From NCBI GenBank assembly GCA_002471665.1, contig DKQK01000069.1, positions 263,098 to 327,097 of the forward strand: a stretch of 64,000 bases of DNA. Reading direction: 5' to 3'. This DNA comes from Gammaproteobacteria bacterium UBA7310 (lineage in GTDB: Bacteria; Pseudomonadota; Gammaproteobacteria; Pseudomonadales; Ketobacteraceae). How positions within the stretch are numbered: position 1 is the first letter of the stretch; each line of letters begins with the position of its first letter. The position numbers were made by a program, and so were the translations under genes. The notes below the pieces were generated by a model. It saw only the letters and a program-made list of their open reading frames with translations, searched no databases and was not told where the DNA came from. Below are positions 15,897 through 24,141 of the stretch, piece by piece.

Positions 15897-16937
15897 TCAG
15901 AACAGAGCTAACTGATTGTTTTGGAATGGTAAAGAAAACTTATCACATGATAAGTGACGGCTTCCCGCGTATTGTATACCCGCCTTTCTACAGGCGTTCC
16001 GAAACAGGTTATTGAACAATTCTGCAAATGGCCCCTGACCTCTCATACGCTCGCCAAACTGGGCTGAATAGAGCCTGCCGCCACGACTCTGGCGGACGAT
16101 GCTCAGCACCCGCTCCGCCCGTTGCGGATAGTGCTCAGCCAGCCACTCAGAAAACAATGGGGCCACCTCCAGGGGCAAGCGCAGAAAAATGTAATTGGCA
16201 CTTTCCGCACCGGCCTGGGCAGAGCGGTTGACTATGTCCTCAACCTCCCCATCGTTCAGCCAGGGAATGAGTGGCGCCATCAGCACCCCCACGGGTATGC
16301 CGGCCTGGGTCAGTGCCGACACCACCCTGAGCCGCGCGGCACCCGAGGCCGTTCTGGGCTCCAGCTGGCCTTTAAGCCGGTTATTCAAGGTGGTAACACT
16401 GATCATGACTTTCACCAAATCCAATTCGGCCGCCTGCTTGAGCACATCAATATCCCTCAATACCAACGCACTTTTGGTGATCAGCGTGAATGGATGGCGG
16501 AACCGCACCAGCACCGTCAGCAACTCCCGGGTGATTTCCGTGTGGCGCTCCACCGGCTGATAGGGGTCGGTTGCCGTACCCAGGGTGATGGGGCTGGGCT
16601 TGTAGCCTTGCTTTTGCAATGCCTCCTGCAAACGTTGCGCTGCATTTTCCTTAACAAATATTCGCGTCTCAAAATCCAGCCCCGGCGACAGATCCACATA
16701 GGCGTGATTAGGCCGGGCAAAACAGTAAATACAACCATGCTCACAACCGCGATAGGGGTTTATTGACTGCTCAAACGGAACATCGGGGGATTGGTTACGA
16801 CTAATGATGGATTTGGCGGTCTCACGGTAAAACACCGTTTGCGGTGCCGGCATGGCCTCATCAGTGTCGCTCTGGCTCTGGGTTGGATTATATCGCCCCG
16901 TTGGGTTGCTAACGGCGCCGCGCCCTTTGTACATCAT
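15897..16937 (-). CDS. PA0069-type radical SAM protein (spore-photoproduct-lyase-like family)
   Basis: 346 residues with the radical SAM cluster CEHGCIYC (CxxxCxxC variant, about residues 67-74) followed by FARPNHAYVDLSPGLDFETRIF. GTATDPYQPVERHTEITREL and VTTLNNRLKGQLEPRTASGAARLR are typical of the PA0069 / Rv2578c family, which is related to spore photoproduct lyase. A 4Fe-4S cluster and SAM would give a 5'-deoxyadenosyl radical; the substrate is unknown but a DNA-repair role is often suggested. The start codon (16937; a second ATG follows directly) has AAGGA upstream. A perfect CTG-N10-CAG LexA box 49 bp upstream supports SOS control, in line with my recollection that PA0069 belongs to the P. 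aeruginosa LexA regulon. Confidence 0.9.
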   Translation of the reverse strand: MMYKGRGAVSNPTGRYNPTQSQSDTDEAMPAPQTVFYRETAKSIISRNQSPDVPFEQSINPYRGCEHGCIYCFARPNHAYVDLSPGLDFETRIFVKENAAQRLQEALQKQGYKPSPITLGTATDPYQPVERHTEITRELLTVLVRFRHPFTLITKSALVLRDIDVLKQAAELDLVKVMISVTTLNNRLKGQLEPRTASGAARLRVVSALTQAGIPVGVLMAPLIPWLNDGEVEDIVNRSAQAGAESANYIFLRLPLEVAPLFSEWLAEHYPQRAERVLSIVRQSRGGRLYSAQFGERMRGQGPFAELFNNLFRNACRKAGIQYAGSRHLSCDKFSLPFQNNQLALF

Positions 16938-16973
16938 GCCTTGGGTCCTTTGAATATCATGATAATCACCTGC

Positions 16974-17013
16974 ATTTCACGACAACTGTATATTCATACA
17001 GCTGCCGTGAAAT
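16974..17013. promoter_or_regulatory. LexA (SOS) box nested in a 40-bp palindrome
   Basis: CTGTATATTCATACAG at 16986-17001 matches the CTG-N10-CAG LexA box with an AT-rich centre. It is exactly centred inside a longer inverted repeat: ATTTCACG (16974-16981) and CGTGAAAT (17006-17013). The site lies between the radical SAM gene (49 bp away) and the phosphorylase gene (about 100 bp), so either or both could be SOS controlled. Confidence 0.8.
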
Positions 17014-17102
17014 ATCAAGAAAATGCGCCGGATATTGATGTAAGTACTGGGTTGGATGTCCAAGCCGCTCTATCATTAGCGGATAACAATCAAGGAGCTA
17101 AT

Positions 17103-18638
17103 ATGGCCTCCAGCGCTCAACCAGTACTCCGACTCAAGCGGGTTGCTATTGATACCTATCACGAGAACGTGGCTTACCTGCACCGGGATTGCCCGGTCTA
17201 TAAGGCCGAAGGCTTTCAAGCACTGAGCAAAGTCGAGGTCCGCGAGGACGGTAAAAAAATACTGGCGGTTCTCAATGTGGTGGACGATGACTGCATTGTA
17301 ATGCCGGGACAACTGGGCCTGTCAGAACAGGCCTTCGATCATTTGGGGGTGGCGGAATCCAGCAACGTACGGGTCAACCATGCAGAGCCGCCACTGTCCA
17401 TGGAGTTTGTACGTGAGAAACTGTCCGGAGAACGAATCACCCAGGATAAGTTTCATCACATCATTCAGGATATTGCCCAGAACCGTTACTCCAAACCCGA
17501 GATCGCGGCTTTTCTCGTGGCGGTTTCTGAAGCGGGGCTGGACCGGGATGAAGTGCTTTACCTGACCCGGGCCATGGTGGAGTCCGGACAAAAACTGGAT
17601 TGGGAAGAAAAGCGCGTTGTCGACAAACACTGCATTGGCGGCATCCCGGGTAACCGCACCTCCATGGTGGTGGTGCCCATCGTGGCAGCCTTTGGTCTGT
17701 TGTGTCCGAAAACCTCAAGCCGCGCCATCACCTCCCCGGCCGGCACCGCCGATACCATGGAAGTATTGGCGCAGGTTGATCTGCCCATGGAGCAGTTGCA
17801 TAAAATTGTACGCGAGCAGCGTGGTTGCCTGGCGTGGGGGGGAACCGCAAAACTGGCACCGGCGGATGACGTGCTGATCTCGGTTGAGCGCCCGTTGGCG
17901 ATCGACTCCCAGGCGCAGATGGTGGCCTCTATTCTATCGAAGAAAAGGGCCTGCGGCTCCAGCCATCTTCTGATCGACATACCGGAGGGCCCCACCGCCA
18001 AAGTCCGCTCCATGAAAGAAGCGATGCAACTGCGTAAATTATTTGAATACGTGGGCGATCGCATTGGCTTGGTGACCCAGGTCATCATCACCGACGGCCG
18101 ACAACCCATTGGCCGGGGTATTGGCCCGGTGCTGGAGGCAAGGGATGTCATGCGGGTGCTGCGTAATGATCCGGAAGCACCCCATGACCTGCGGGAAAAG
18201 TCCTTGCAGCTGGCCGGCAGATTACTTGAATTCGATAATGATATTCGCGGTGGCGAAGGCTACGAAATCGCTCGGGATATACTGGATTCCGGCCGCGCCC
18301 TGTTCAAGATGGAACAGATTATCGAAGCCCAGGGTAAACAGAACCTGCGTTACGAATTGGGCACACTGACCCAGGATGTGGTGGCACCGGCCGACGGCAC
18401 CGTCCTGGGCATCAACAACCTGACCATGGCCCGTATCGCGCGCCTGGCAGGGGCACCCATTGATAAAGGTGCAGGGGTGTATTTGTATAAACGAACCGGC
18501 GACAGGGTTCACCAAGGTGAACCACTGTATCGCATCTATTCCCAGTTTCCTGCAGACTTTCAGTTTGCCTGCCGCCTTGCAGAAAAAGACAACGGCTATC
18601 AGGTGGGAACCGCAGAGGAGCAAACAATCCCATGGTAA
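17103..18638 (+). CDS. Thymidine/AMP phosphorylase family protein (long form)
   Basis: 511-residue member of the DeoA / AMP phosphorylase family, which cleaves a nucleoside or nucleotide with phosphate. The extra N-terminal domain of about 90 residues (QPVLRLKRVAIDTYHENVAYLHRDC) is absent from E. coli DeoA (about 440 residues) and typical of the archaeal-type AMP phosphorylases that give adenine plus ribose 1,5-bisphosphate. Core motifs: DKHCIGGIPGNRTSM, KTSSRAITSPAGTADTME, KLAPADDVLISVERPL, then a C-terminal pyrimidine-phosphorylase domain near PADGTVLGINNL. Start at ATG 17103 with AAGGAG; the reading frame is open upstream but lacks a ribosome site. It overlaps the PRPP-synthetase-like gene by 7 nt. 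Substrate (AMP versus thymidine) is unproven. Confidence 0.85.
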   Translation: MASSAQPVLRLKRVAIDTYHENVAYLHRDCPVYKAEGFQALSKVEVREDGKKILAVLNVVDDDCIVMPGQLGLSEQAFDHLGVAESSNVRVNHAEPPLSMEFVREKLSGERITQDKFHHIIQDIAQNRYSKPEIAAFLVAVSEAGLDRDEVLYLTRAMVESGQKLDWEEKRVVDKHCIGGIPGNRTSMVVVPIVAAFGLLCPKTSSRAITSPAGTADTMEVLAQVDLPMEQLHKIVREQRGCLAWGGTAKLAPADDVLISVERPLAIDSQAQMVASILSKKRACGSSHLLIDIPEGPTAKVRSMKEAMQLRKLFEYVGDRIGLVTQVIITDGRQPIGRGIGPVLEARDVMRVLRNDPEAPHDLREKSLQLAGRLLEFDNDIRGGEGYEIARDILDSGRALFKMEQIIEAQGKQNLRYELGTLTQDVVAPADGTVLGINNLTMARIARLAGAPIDKGAGVYLYKRTGDRVHQGEPLYRIYSQFPADFQFACRLAEKDNGYQVGTAEEQTIPW

Positions 18639-19531
18639 CGGACACAAACACGATGGTGGTGCTGGGCTTTGAAAGCAGCTGGCAACAGGCAACACGGCTG
18701 GCGCAGTGCCTGTCGGTGCCCTGCTCGCTGATACAATGCCACCGCTTTCCCGATGGCGAAAGCCGAATAAAAGTACCCACCGGCCTCCCCCCTACGGTGC
18801 TGTTTGTGTTGAGCCTTGACAACCCCAATGCCAAACTGATCGAGCTGCTACTGGCCGTTGCCGCCAGCCGGCGTCATGGCTGTCAGCGGGCTATTTTGGT
18901 GGCACCGTATTTATGTTACATGCGGCAGGACATTGAATTCGAACCGGGGCAAGCCGTCAGCCAACTGATTATCGGCGACCTGCTTTCCAGCCGGCTGGAT
19001 GGCATCATCACGGTGGACCCTCACCTGCACCGCATTAACCACCTGTCCGAATCCTTCACCCACTGCGAGGCCATCAGTCTGTCTGCCGCCGGTGAAATTG
19101 GCCGGTATCTCAAGCCCGGAGCGGACAACCGGATGCTGGTGGGCCCCGACGAAGAATCAGAACAATGGGTAAAAACCGCCTCCGACACCAGCGGCCTGCC
19201 CTATTGCATCGCCCGCAAAGTCCGCCACGGTGACCGGGATGTGGAAGTGGCGTTGCCCGATGAAAACCTGAGTGGAAAGCACGCCATTCTACTGGACGAC
19301 GTCATCAGCTCCGGCCACACCATCAAGCAGGCGGCACAGGCATTGATGCGGGCAGGCTGTGTGCAAGTGGATGCTGTTTGTACCCACGGTCTGTTTGCCC
19401 CCGGTGCGCCGGAGGCATTAACAGAGGCGGGCATCACCCAGGTGGTCAGTTGCAACAGCATTCCCCACCCCAGCAATCAAATCGATTTGTCACCACTGAT
19501 CAAAGATGCCGTGATCAGGCTGGCCTATTGA
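18632..19531 (+). CDS. Ribose-phosphate pyrophosphokinase (PRPP synthetase) homologue
   Basis: 299-residue member of the PRPP synthetase family with tandem phosphoribosyltransferase-like folds. Visible: CHRFPDGESRIKV near the N-terminus, YLCYMRQDIEF and ITVDPHLHRINHL (the catalytic flexible-loop region), VGPDEES, and the PRPP-binding loop LLDDVISSGHTI. It is shorter and more divergent than housekeeping PrsA (about 315 residues) and is coupled to the phosphorylase gene by a 7-nt overlap. Such divergent homologues are usually second copies; the main prs gene is expected elsewhere. It may make PRPP from ribose phosphate released by the phosphorylase partner. The 3' end overlaps the convergent lipoprotein gene by 7 bp. 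Confidence 0.83.
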   Translation: MVTDTNTMVVLGFESSWQQATRLAQCLSVPCSLIQCHRFPDGESRIKVPTGLPPTVLFVLSLDNPNAKLIELLLAVAASRRHGCQRAILVAPYLCYMRQDIEFEPGQAVSQLIIGDLLSSRLDGIITVDPHLHRINHLSESFTHCEAISLSAAGEIGRYLKPGADNRMLVGPDEESEQWVKTASDTSGLPYCIARKVRHGDRDVEVALPDENLSGKHAILLDDVISSGHTIKQAAQALMRAGCVQVDAVCTHGLFAPGAPEALTEAGITQVVSCNSIPHPSNQIDLSPLIKDAVIRLAY

Positions 19532-19974
19532 CACTCCCAGCTATGAACGTCCGGCTTTTCCGCAGCAGCAATCGGACGCAACGGCATGTTATCAACTTCA
19601 AACACGCCACTCCCCTGATCCGGCCATTGCCCCAGAAGAATTTCAAACTTGGGGGTTAACGGGTATTTCTGCAGTACCAGCTTTTTGACGTTGATCTGCT
19701 TAACAGGGAGATAATCCAGTATCAGACGGCTTTCGGAACGCACCCCGGAGGACAAAGACTGCTTGCAAAGCACATTGGCGTAAAGCACAAAACCATCTTC
19801 CCGTACATGCAGGTAAAGACGCTGATAGAAGTGCATGCCGTTCTCTTCCACGGACTCAGAAAAATACCAATGGCCAATAATGGGTTGACCGGTAATGTCC
19901 ACCGGTGTCACTTCGACGCTATCACAGGCCACCAACAGCATCAGCCCCAACAACAACACACTGTTCTTCATCAC
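19525..19974 (-). CDS. Small hypothetical lipoprotein
   Basis: 149 residues, no family recognised. The N-terminus is a short lipoprotein signal, MMKNSVLLLGLMLLVAC, with a lipobox LVAC and lipidated Cys17. The mature part starts with acidic Asp-Ser, which would favour inner-membrane retention only if Asp stood at +2; here +2 is Asp, so inner-membrane anchoring is possible. The remaining sequence looks like a small beta-rich domain (IIGHWYFSESVEENG, LYLHVREDGFVLYANV). Two later cysteines are present. The ATG shares one base with the stop of the upstream hydrolase gene, so the two form a unit. Confidence 0.75.
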   Translation of the reverse strand: MMKNSVLLLGLMLLVACDSVEVTPVDITGQPIIGHWYFSESVEENGMHFYQRLYLHVREDGFVLYANVLCKQSLSSGVRSESRLILDYLPVKQINVKKLVLQKYPLTPKFEILLGQWPDQGSGVFEVDNMPLRPIAAAEKPDVHSWECQ

Positions 19975-20594
19975 TAAACCCCCAAAATAAATTCAGCAAC
20001 CCAGTCAGCAGCTTGCCGCCAATGCTGTATCTGGGTCAAACCACTGGCTTTGCGCGGCTTGAAATCATGATCACCGTCTTCCAGCCAGCGAATGTCGCAA
20101 CTGGCCGGCAGATTATAATGGGCCACCTCCTGCGGTTTACCAAAGGGATCACGGGTGCCTTGCACGATCAACCAAGGTGAATCAATATCAGGCCAGTGAT
20201 CACTCCGAACTTTGTCCGCTTTACCCGGCGGATGGAAGGGGTAGCCTAACGACACGGCCCCTCTGACCCCGGACTGGGCCAACAGCATCGAAGCCACACG
20301 CCCACCCATTGATTTGCCACCCACTACACAGCTGGCAGCACCGCCCGCATCATCAACCACCTGCGCAAACGCATCCAGCAGAATCGGCATTCGATCCGGT
20401 GGCCGCTTCTTGCCGGTTTGGCGGCGCTGCATCATATAGGGAAATTCGAACCGAATCACCCGCACACCCCGCTCCGCCACCAGCCCTGCCAGAGCCTGCA
20501 TAAAGTCGCTGTCCATGGGGGCACCGGCACCGTGGGCGAAGACAAGAGTCAAGTCGCTTTTCGGGTTTTGCGGAGTATCACAAAGGTAGGACAT
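19974..20594 (-). CDS. Alpha/beta-hydrolase family protein (KANL3/Tex30-like)
   Basis: 206-residue alpha/beta hydrolase. The oxyanion-side loop FAHGAGAPMDSDFM follows the first strands, the nucleophile elbow is GKSMGGRVAS (Ser in GxSxG form), and a late GDHDFKP supplies the candidate catalytic His with an Asp in VQGTRDPFG. This layout is typical of the small KANL3/Tex30-type bacterial hydrolases with unknown substrate. The start ATG 20594 has GGAGGG just upstream; the ATG at 20606 would contain that site within its own first codons and is rejected. Divergent from rdgC, and upstream partner of the small lipoprotein gene. Confidence 0.8.
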   Translation of the reverse strand: MSYLCDTPQNPKSDLTLVFAHGAGAPMDSDFMQALAGLVAERGVRVIRFEFPYMMQRRQTGKKRPPDRMPILLDAFAQVVDDAGGAASCVVGGKSMGGRVASMLLAQSGVRGAVSLGYPFHPPGKADKVRSDHWPDIDSPWLIVQGTRDPFGKPQEVAHYNLPASCDIRWLEDGDHDFKPRKASGLTQIQHWRQAADWVAEFILGV

Positions 20595-20671
20595 GTTGCC
20601 CTCCAAAGCGGTTGGAAACCAGCGCGCATTGTCTCATAATCGGCCTCCATTTTGTTGGGAGCAGTCTGATT

Positions 20672-21604
20672 ATGTGGTTCAAAAACTTGCGTATCTTCCG
20701 ATTCACCAAACCTTTCGACATGAGCGCGGAGGAACTGCAAACCCACCTGGCGGACAAACCCTTTAACCCCTGCGGACGCCAGGATCTGACAAAATACGGC
20801 TGGGTGCCCCCCATTGAGCAGGCCCAGGCTGCAGATCAGGAGCCTCAGTTTGTGCACGCCTGCAACGGATTTCTGATGTTGTGTGCCAAACGGGAGGACA
20901 AGGTCATTCCGGCCTCCGTGGTGAAAGAGGCTGTGCTGGAGCGCTCCCAACACATTGAACAGAAAGAAGCACGCAAAGTCTTCAAAAAGGAACGGGATCA
21001 GCTCAAAGATGACGTGATGCTGGAACTGCTGCCCAGAGCATTCTCCAAATCACAGCGGGTCTATGGGTATATTTCACCCAAAGACAATCTGCTGCTGATT
21101 GATGCCTCCAGTGCATCCAAGGCGGAGCAATTCATGAGTCACTTGCGGGATACCCTGGGCTCGCTGCCGGTGATCCCGCCGGCCAGCAAGCAGGTGCCCA
21201 CCGATGTGATGACCCATTGGCTGGCAGAACAAAATGCTCACCCGCCATTCCTGCTGGAACGGGAATGTGAATTAAGCAATCCCACCGACAGCGCCAACGT
21301 CATTCGCTGTAAAGCACAGGACCTGGATGCAGACGAGGTCCAGTCCATGCTGGAATCCGGCAAGCGTTGCACCAAACTGGCGGTTAACTGGAACGACAGC
21401 CTCCACTGTGTGATCGAGGAGGATCTCAGCATCAAGCGCATGAAGTTTGATGATCAACTGATCGAGCAGGCCCATGAAACCGACGCCGAGAGCAAGGCCC
21501 AGCAATTTGATCAGGATTTTGCGGTAATGAGTCTGGAATTGTCGAAATTCTGCAAAGACCTTTTCAAGGCTTTCGGGGGGCTGGAAAAAACCCGGGTGGT
21601 CTGA
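20672..21604 (+). CDS. rdgC: Recombination-associated protein RdgC
   Basis: 310-residue RdgC, a ring-shaped dimeric double-stranded DNA-binding protein that limits RecA loading and helps replication forks. The N-terminus MWFKNLRIFRFTKPFDM is diagnostic, followed by GWVPPI and the long middle part ending in ESGKRCTKLAVNWNDSLHCVIEEDLSIKRMKF, all typical. I take the ATG at 20672; an earlier in-frame start would add 20 residues of no family similarity. Length is the normal 300-310. It is divergent from the hydrolase gene and ends 3 bp from the convergent FHA gene. Confidence 0.95.
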   Translation: MWFKNLRIFRFTKPFDMSAEELQTHLADKPFNPCGRQDLTKYGWVPPIEQAQAADQEPQFVHACNGFLMLCAKREDKVIPASVVKEAVLERSQHIEQKEARKVFKKERDQLKDDVMLELLPRAFSKSQRVYGYISPKDNLLLIDASSASKAEQFMSHLRDTLGSLPVIPPASKQVPTDVMTHWLAEQNAHPPFLLERECELSNPTDSANVIRCKAQDLDADEVQSMLESGKRCTKLAVNWNDSLHCVIEEDLSIKRMKFDDQLIEQAHETDAESKAQQFDQDFAVMSLELSKFCKDLFKAFGGLEKTRVV

Positions 21605-21607
21605 TCA

Positions 21608-22591
21608 CTAAACCAGAATGATTCCGAGCACAACACCCAACACCACCAGCCCGGTGATCAGCAGGAAAATATTGGTTTTCGAGGCGATCATCCCGCCAGG
21701 CTTGGGTGCCTCCGGAACCAGGGCCTTTTCATCGGTACGGAAAATCAACTCCATTCGACCGATGCGGATCACATCGCCCGGGTGCAGCGTGGTAAATTCC
21801 ACCGAGCGGTTATTGATGAAGATAGGATTACGCCCCTCGCAGGATTCCAGTACCCACTCATCCGCCAGTTTGCGAATACGCGCGTGGTGGCCGGACACGG
21901 TCTTATCGGACAACTGAAACTCGCATTCCGATTCACGCCCCAACAACCAGGCGTTCTTGTTCTGGGAGATCAGAGAAAACACCTTACCCCGTATGGGTGC
22001 CGTGAGCATCACCAGACGCGGGCCGCTGCCGCTGTCGACGGTTGCGGAGGTGCGCTCGGATTTCCCCTGCAGGCGATTCAAATCGTCGATACTGAGGATA
22101 CGGGTACTGTCTTCGTCGGCGGCAACCGGTGCTTGCTTTTCTGCGGCGATGGGCTCACCGGCTGGCGCCGGGGCGGCAGTCTGTTTCGCTGGTTGTATGG
22201 GGGCCGCCTGAAACATGGTGGCCTCCGCATCACCAGAACCGGCCTCATCGGTCACCAGCCGAAACGCAATCTCATGAAAACGGATTTCGTCGCCCACACT
22301 CAACGATTGCGGAGCAGACAGGCGCCGCCCGTTAATAAAGGTTCCATTGGTCGAGCGCAAATCCTCCACCACGATATCGCCATTCACGCGACTGATTTTG
22401 GCGTGATAACGGGAAATATGGCCGCTCTCCAGGGTAATACTGCATTCAATTTCCCGCCCTACCAGTATCTCGTCGTCATCCAGTGAGAACTCCGTTCCAT
22501 CCTGCAGGGAACGCAGCCGCAAACCACCAACAGCGCCGGGAGCCAGGGTTCTGTCATGCATTGGGATATAGGAACCGTTTTTGTAACTCAT
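21608..22591 (-). CDS. Twin FHA-domain membrane-anchored protein
   Basis: 327 residues with two forkhead-associated phosphothreonine-binding domains. FHA1 (about residues 40-110) shows GREIECSITLESGHISRYHAKI and EDLRSTNGTFINGRRL; FHA2 (about 215-285) shows LLGRESECEFQLSDKTVSGHHARI. A Pro/Ala-rich linker lies between. The extreme C-terminus is a single hydrophobic helix, IFLLITGLVVLGVVLGIIL, so the protein is tail-anchored with the FHA domains in the cytoplasm. No kinase or phosphatase gene is adjacent, so partners are unknown. The ATG lies only about 6 nt after a TATAAT, compatible with leaderless or near-leaderless mRNA. Confidence 0.88.
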   Translation of the reverse strand: MSYKNGSYIPMHDRTLAPGAVGGLRLRSLQDGTEFSLDDDEILVGREIECSITLESGHISRYHAKISRVNGDIVVEDLRSTNGTFINGRRLSAPQSLSVGDEIRFHEIAFRLVTDEAGSGDAEATMFQAAPIQPAKQTAAPAPAGEPIAAEKQAPVAADEDSTRILSIDDLNRLQGKSERTSATVDSGSGPRLVMLTAPIRGKVFSLISQNKNAWLLGRESECEFQLSDKTVSGHHARIRKLADEWVLESCEGRNPIFINNRSVEFTTLHPGDVIRIGRMELIFRTDEKALVPEAPKPGGMIASKTNIFLLITGLVVLGVVLGIILV

Positions 22592-22597
22592 TTTTTG

Positions 22598-22603
22598 ATT
22601 ATA
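22598..22603 (-). promoter_or_regulatory. TATAAT -10 placed directly upstream of the FHA gene start
   Basis: The minus strand reads TATAAT, then CAAAAA, then the ATG at 22591. Transcripts starting the usual seven or so bases after a -10 would begin at the ATG itself. No ribosome site is visible in front of this start. The -35 is weak. Confidence 0.4.
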
Positions 22604-22727
22604 GGTTGAGTATTCCCTGAGCGAAAGGATGAACTACCGGCCTAAAGCCTTAAAATTACACAAAGTATTGGAATCAGCCCAGGTTCGAGCGGGATAGTCG
22701 CAGATGATAATGGCAGGAACATGACGG

Positions 22728-22756
22728 GCTGTGGTGCCGGCCAGGGTCACCACAGC
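22728..22756 (-). other. Hairpin downstream of the thiolase gene
   Basis: GCTGTGGTG (22728-22736) and CACCACAGC (22748-22756) form a perfect 9-bp stem with an 11-nt loop, starting 13 bp after the thiolase stop. There is no following T-run on the minus strand, so it is not a textbook intrinsic terminator. It may protect the mRNA 3' end. Confidence 0.35.
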
Positions 22757-22768
22757 GGCGTTTCAGTA

Positions 22769-23947
22769 CTAGCGTTGCATATTTTCGATGATGGTGGCGT
22801 TGGCCGTCCCCAAGCCTTCGCAAATGGCCAGCAGGCCATAACGCTCCTTGCGGCGAATCAGCTCATAGGCAAGCGTCGCCATCAATTTGGCCCCTGTTGC
22901 TCCCAGTGGGTGCCCCAGCGCCTGCGCGCCGCCGTTCACATTAAGCCGTTCCAGGTCGGCACCAATGGCATTTTTCCAGGCCAATGGTACCGAGCCAAAC
23001 GCCTCATTCACTTCATAGATCGCAATATCCTCGATCGTGAGCCCGGTGCGCTGCAGAATCTTCTGGGTGGCCGGGATCGGACCCTCCAACACCATGGTGG
23101 GATCCGAGCCAACCACGGTCATATCGTGAATCCTGGCCAGCGGGGTCAAACCGTACTGTTTGAGCGCACGCTCACTGACGATCAGGGTGGCCGCTGAACC
23201 GTCGCATATCTGGCTGGCGGAACCGGCGGTGATCAGGCCACCTTCCTGCAGTGGCTCCAACCCCTGGATAGCCTCCAGTGTGGCATTACGACGCAGGCCT
23301 TCGTCCACATCATGAACCACTTTTTGCCCCTCCACTTCCACGGTCATGGGAATGATTTCCCGATCGAAGCGGTTATCATCGTAGGCTGCGGCGCCCTTGA
23401 CATGGCTCTGATAGGCAAAATGATCCAGGTCATCCCGGCTTACAGCGTACTTTTCGGCCATGCGCTCAGCGCCGACAAACTGGCTGAACTCCACACCCGG
23501 GTAGCGGCTGGAAATCGCCTCACCATCGAAGGGTGTACGCATTCCGGCCTTGGATGCCACCAGCAAGGGTGATCCGATTGGGGTCATGCTCATGTTCTCA
23601 ACCCCGCCGGCAATGATCATATCCTGGTTACCTGACATCACCGCCTGGGCCGCAAAGTGGATGGCCTGCTGGCCGGAGCCACACTGCCGGTCAACCGTGA
23701 CACCAGGCACTTCAATGGGAAGGTTGGACGCCAGTACTGCCGTACGCGCCACGTTGAACGTCTGCGGCCCGATTTGACTGACACAGCCGAATATAACGTC
23801 TTCTATTAGGGCCGGATCCAGGTTGTTTCGCTCCAGCAGGGCGTTGATCACCACCGCGCCCAAATCGGCCGGACTAACCTGGCTCAAGCGCCCGTTACGG
23901 CGACCACCGGCGGTTCTGACAGCGTCTACGATGTATGCAGCAGCCAC
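22769..23947 (-). CDS. Acetyl-CoA C-acyltransferase (thiolase)
   Basis: 392-residue thiolase, which cleaves 3-ketoacyl-CoA to acetyl-CoA plus a shortened acyl-CoA, or runs the reverse condensation. Catalytic nucleophile Cys in VDRQCGSGQQA (about residue 90), NVNGGAQALGHPLGATGAK with the active-site His, and C-terminal CEGLGTAN with the second Cys. N-terminal start is the GTG at 23947, preceded by AGGAG 6 nt upstream. It is a monocistronic gene without FadB or FadA partners, so it may be a degradative 3-ketoacyl thiolase or an acetoacetyl-CoA thiolase; the latter would complement the liu pathway product. Substrate length cannot be read from the sequence. Confidence 0.9.
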   Translation of the reverse strand: MAAAYIVDAVRTAGGRRNGRLSQVSPADLGAVVINALLERNNLDPALIEDVIFGCVSQIGPQTFNVARTAVLASNLPIEVPGVTVDRQCGSGQQAIHFAAQAVMSGNQDMIIAGGVENMSMTPIGSPLLVASKAGMRTPFDGEAISSRYPGVEFSQFVGAERMAEKYAVSRDDLDHFAYQSHVKGAAAYDDNRFDREIIPMTVEVEGQKVVHDVDEGLRRNATLEAIQGLEPLQEGGLITAGSASQICDGSAATLIVSERALKQYGLTPLARIHDMTVVGSDPTMVLEGPIPATQKILQRTGLTIEDIAIYEVNEAFGSVPLAWKNAIGADLERLNVNGGAQALGHPLGATGAKLMATLAYELIRRKERYGLLAICEGLGTANATIIENMQR

Positions 23948-24072
23948 TTCTATCTCCTTTTACTTTGTATTGTGTTGCCGGTAATAGTGACCAGACAGTC
24001 GGATAATTTCAATGACATTATCGACCAGCATTAGAGTTTTTTCTGCTCAGCTGCCAAAACGACACTGTTGGG

Positions 24073-24108
24073 CAATAAAAAAGGCAGCTCAGGCTGCCTT
24101 TTTTATTG
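24073..24108 (-). terminator. Strong bidirectional Rho-independent terminator
   Basis: CAATAAAAAAGGCAGC (24073-24088), loop TCAG, then the perfect complement 24093-24108, giving a 16-bp stem whose outer half is A/T. On the minus strand it terminates the AlgP-like gene 34 bp after its stop. It separates that gene from the thiolase. Confidence 0.9.
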
Positions 24109-24141
24109 CCCTGCCCCGCGGACAAGCCTGCTACGGTGTTA

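Noticed and set aside
17080..17095. GCGGATAACAAT, identical to part of the lac operator, before the phosphorylase gene
   Set aside because: Twelve bases only, without the second half of the dyad, and no LacI-type gene near it. Treated as coincidence.
16791..17102. N-terminal extension of the phosphorylase frame up to 16791
   Set aside because: It overlaps the radical SAM gene start and the LexA box, and has no ribosome site, while AAGGAG precedes the ATG at 17103.
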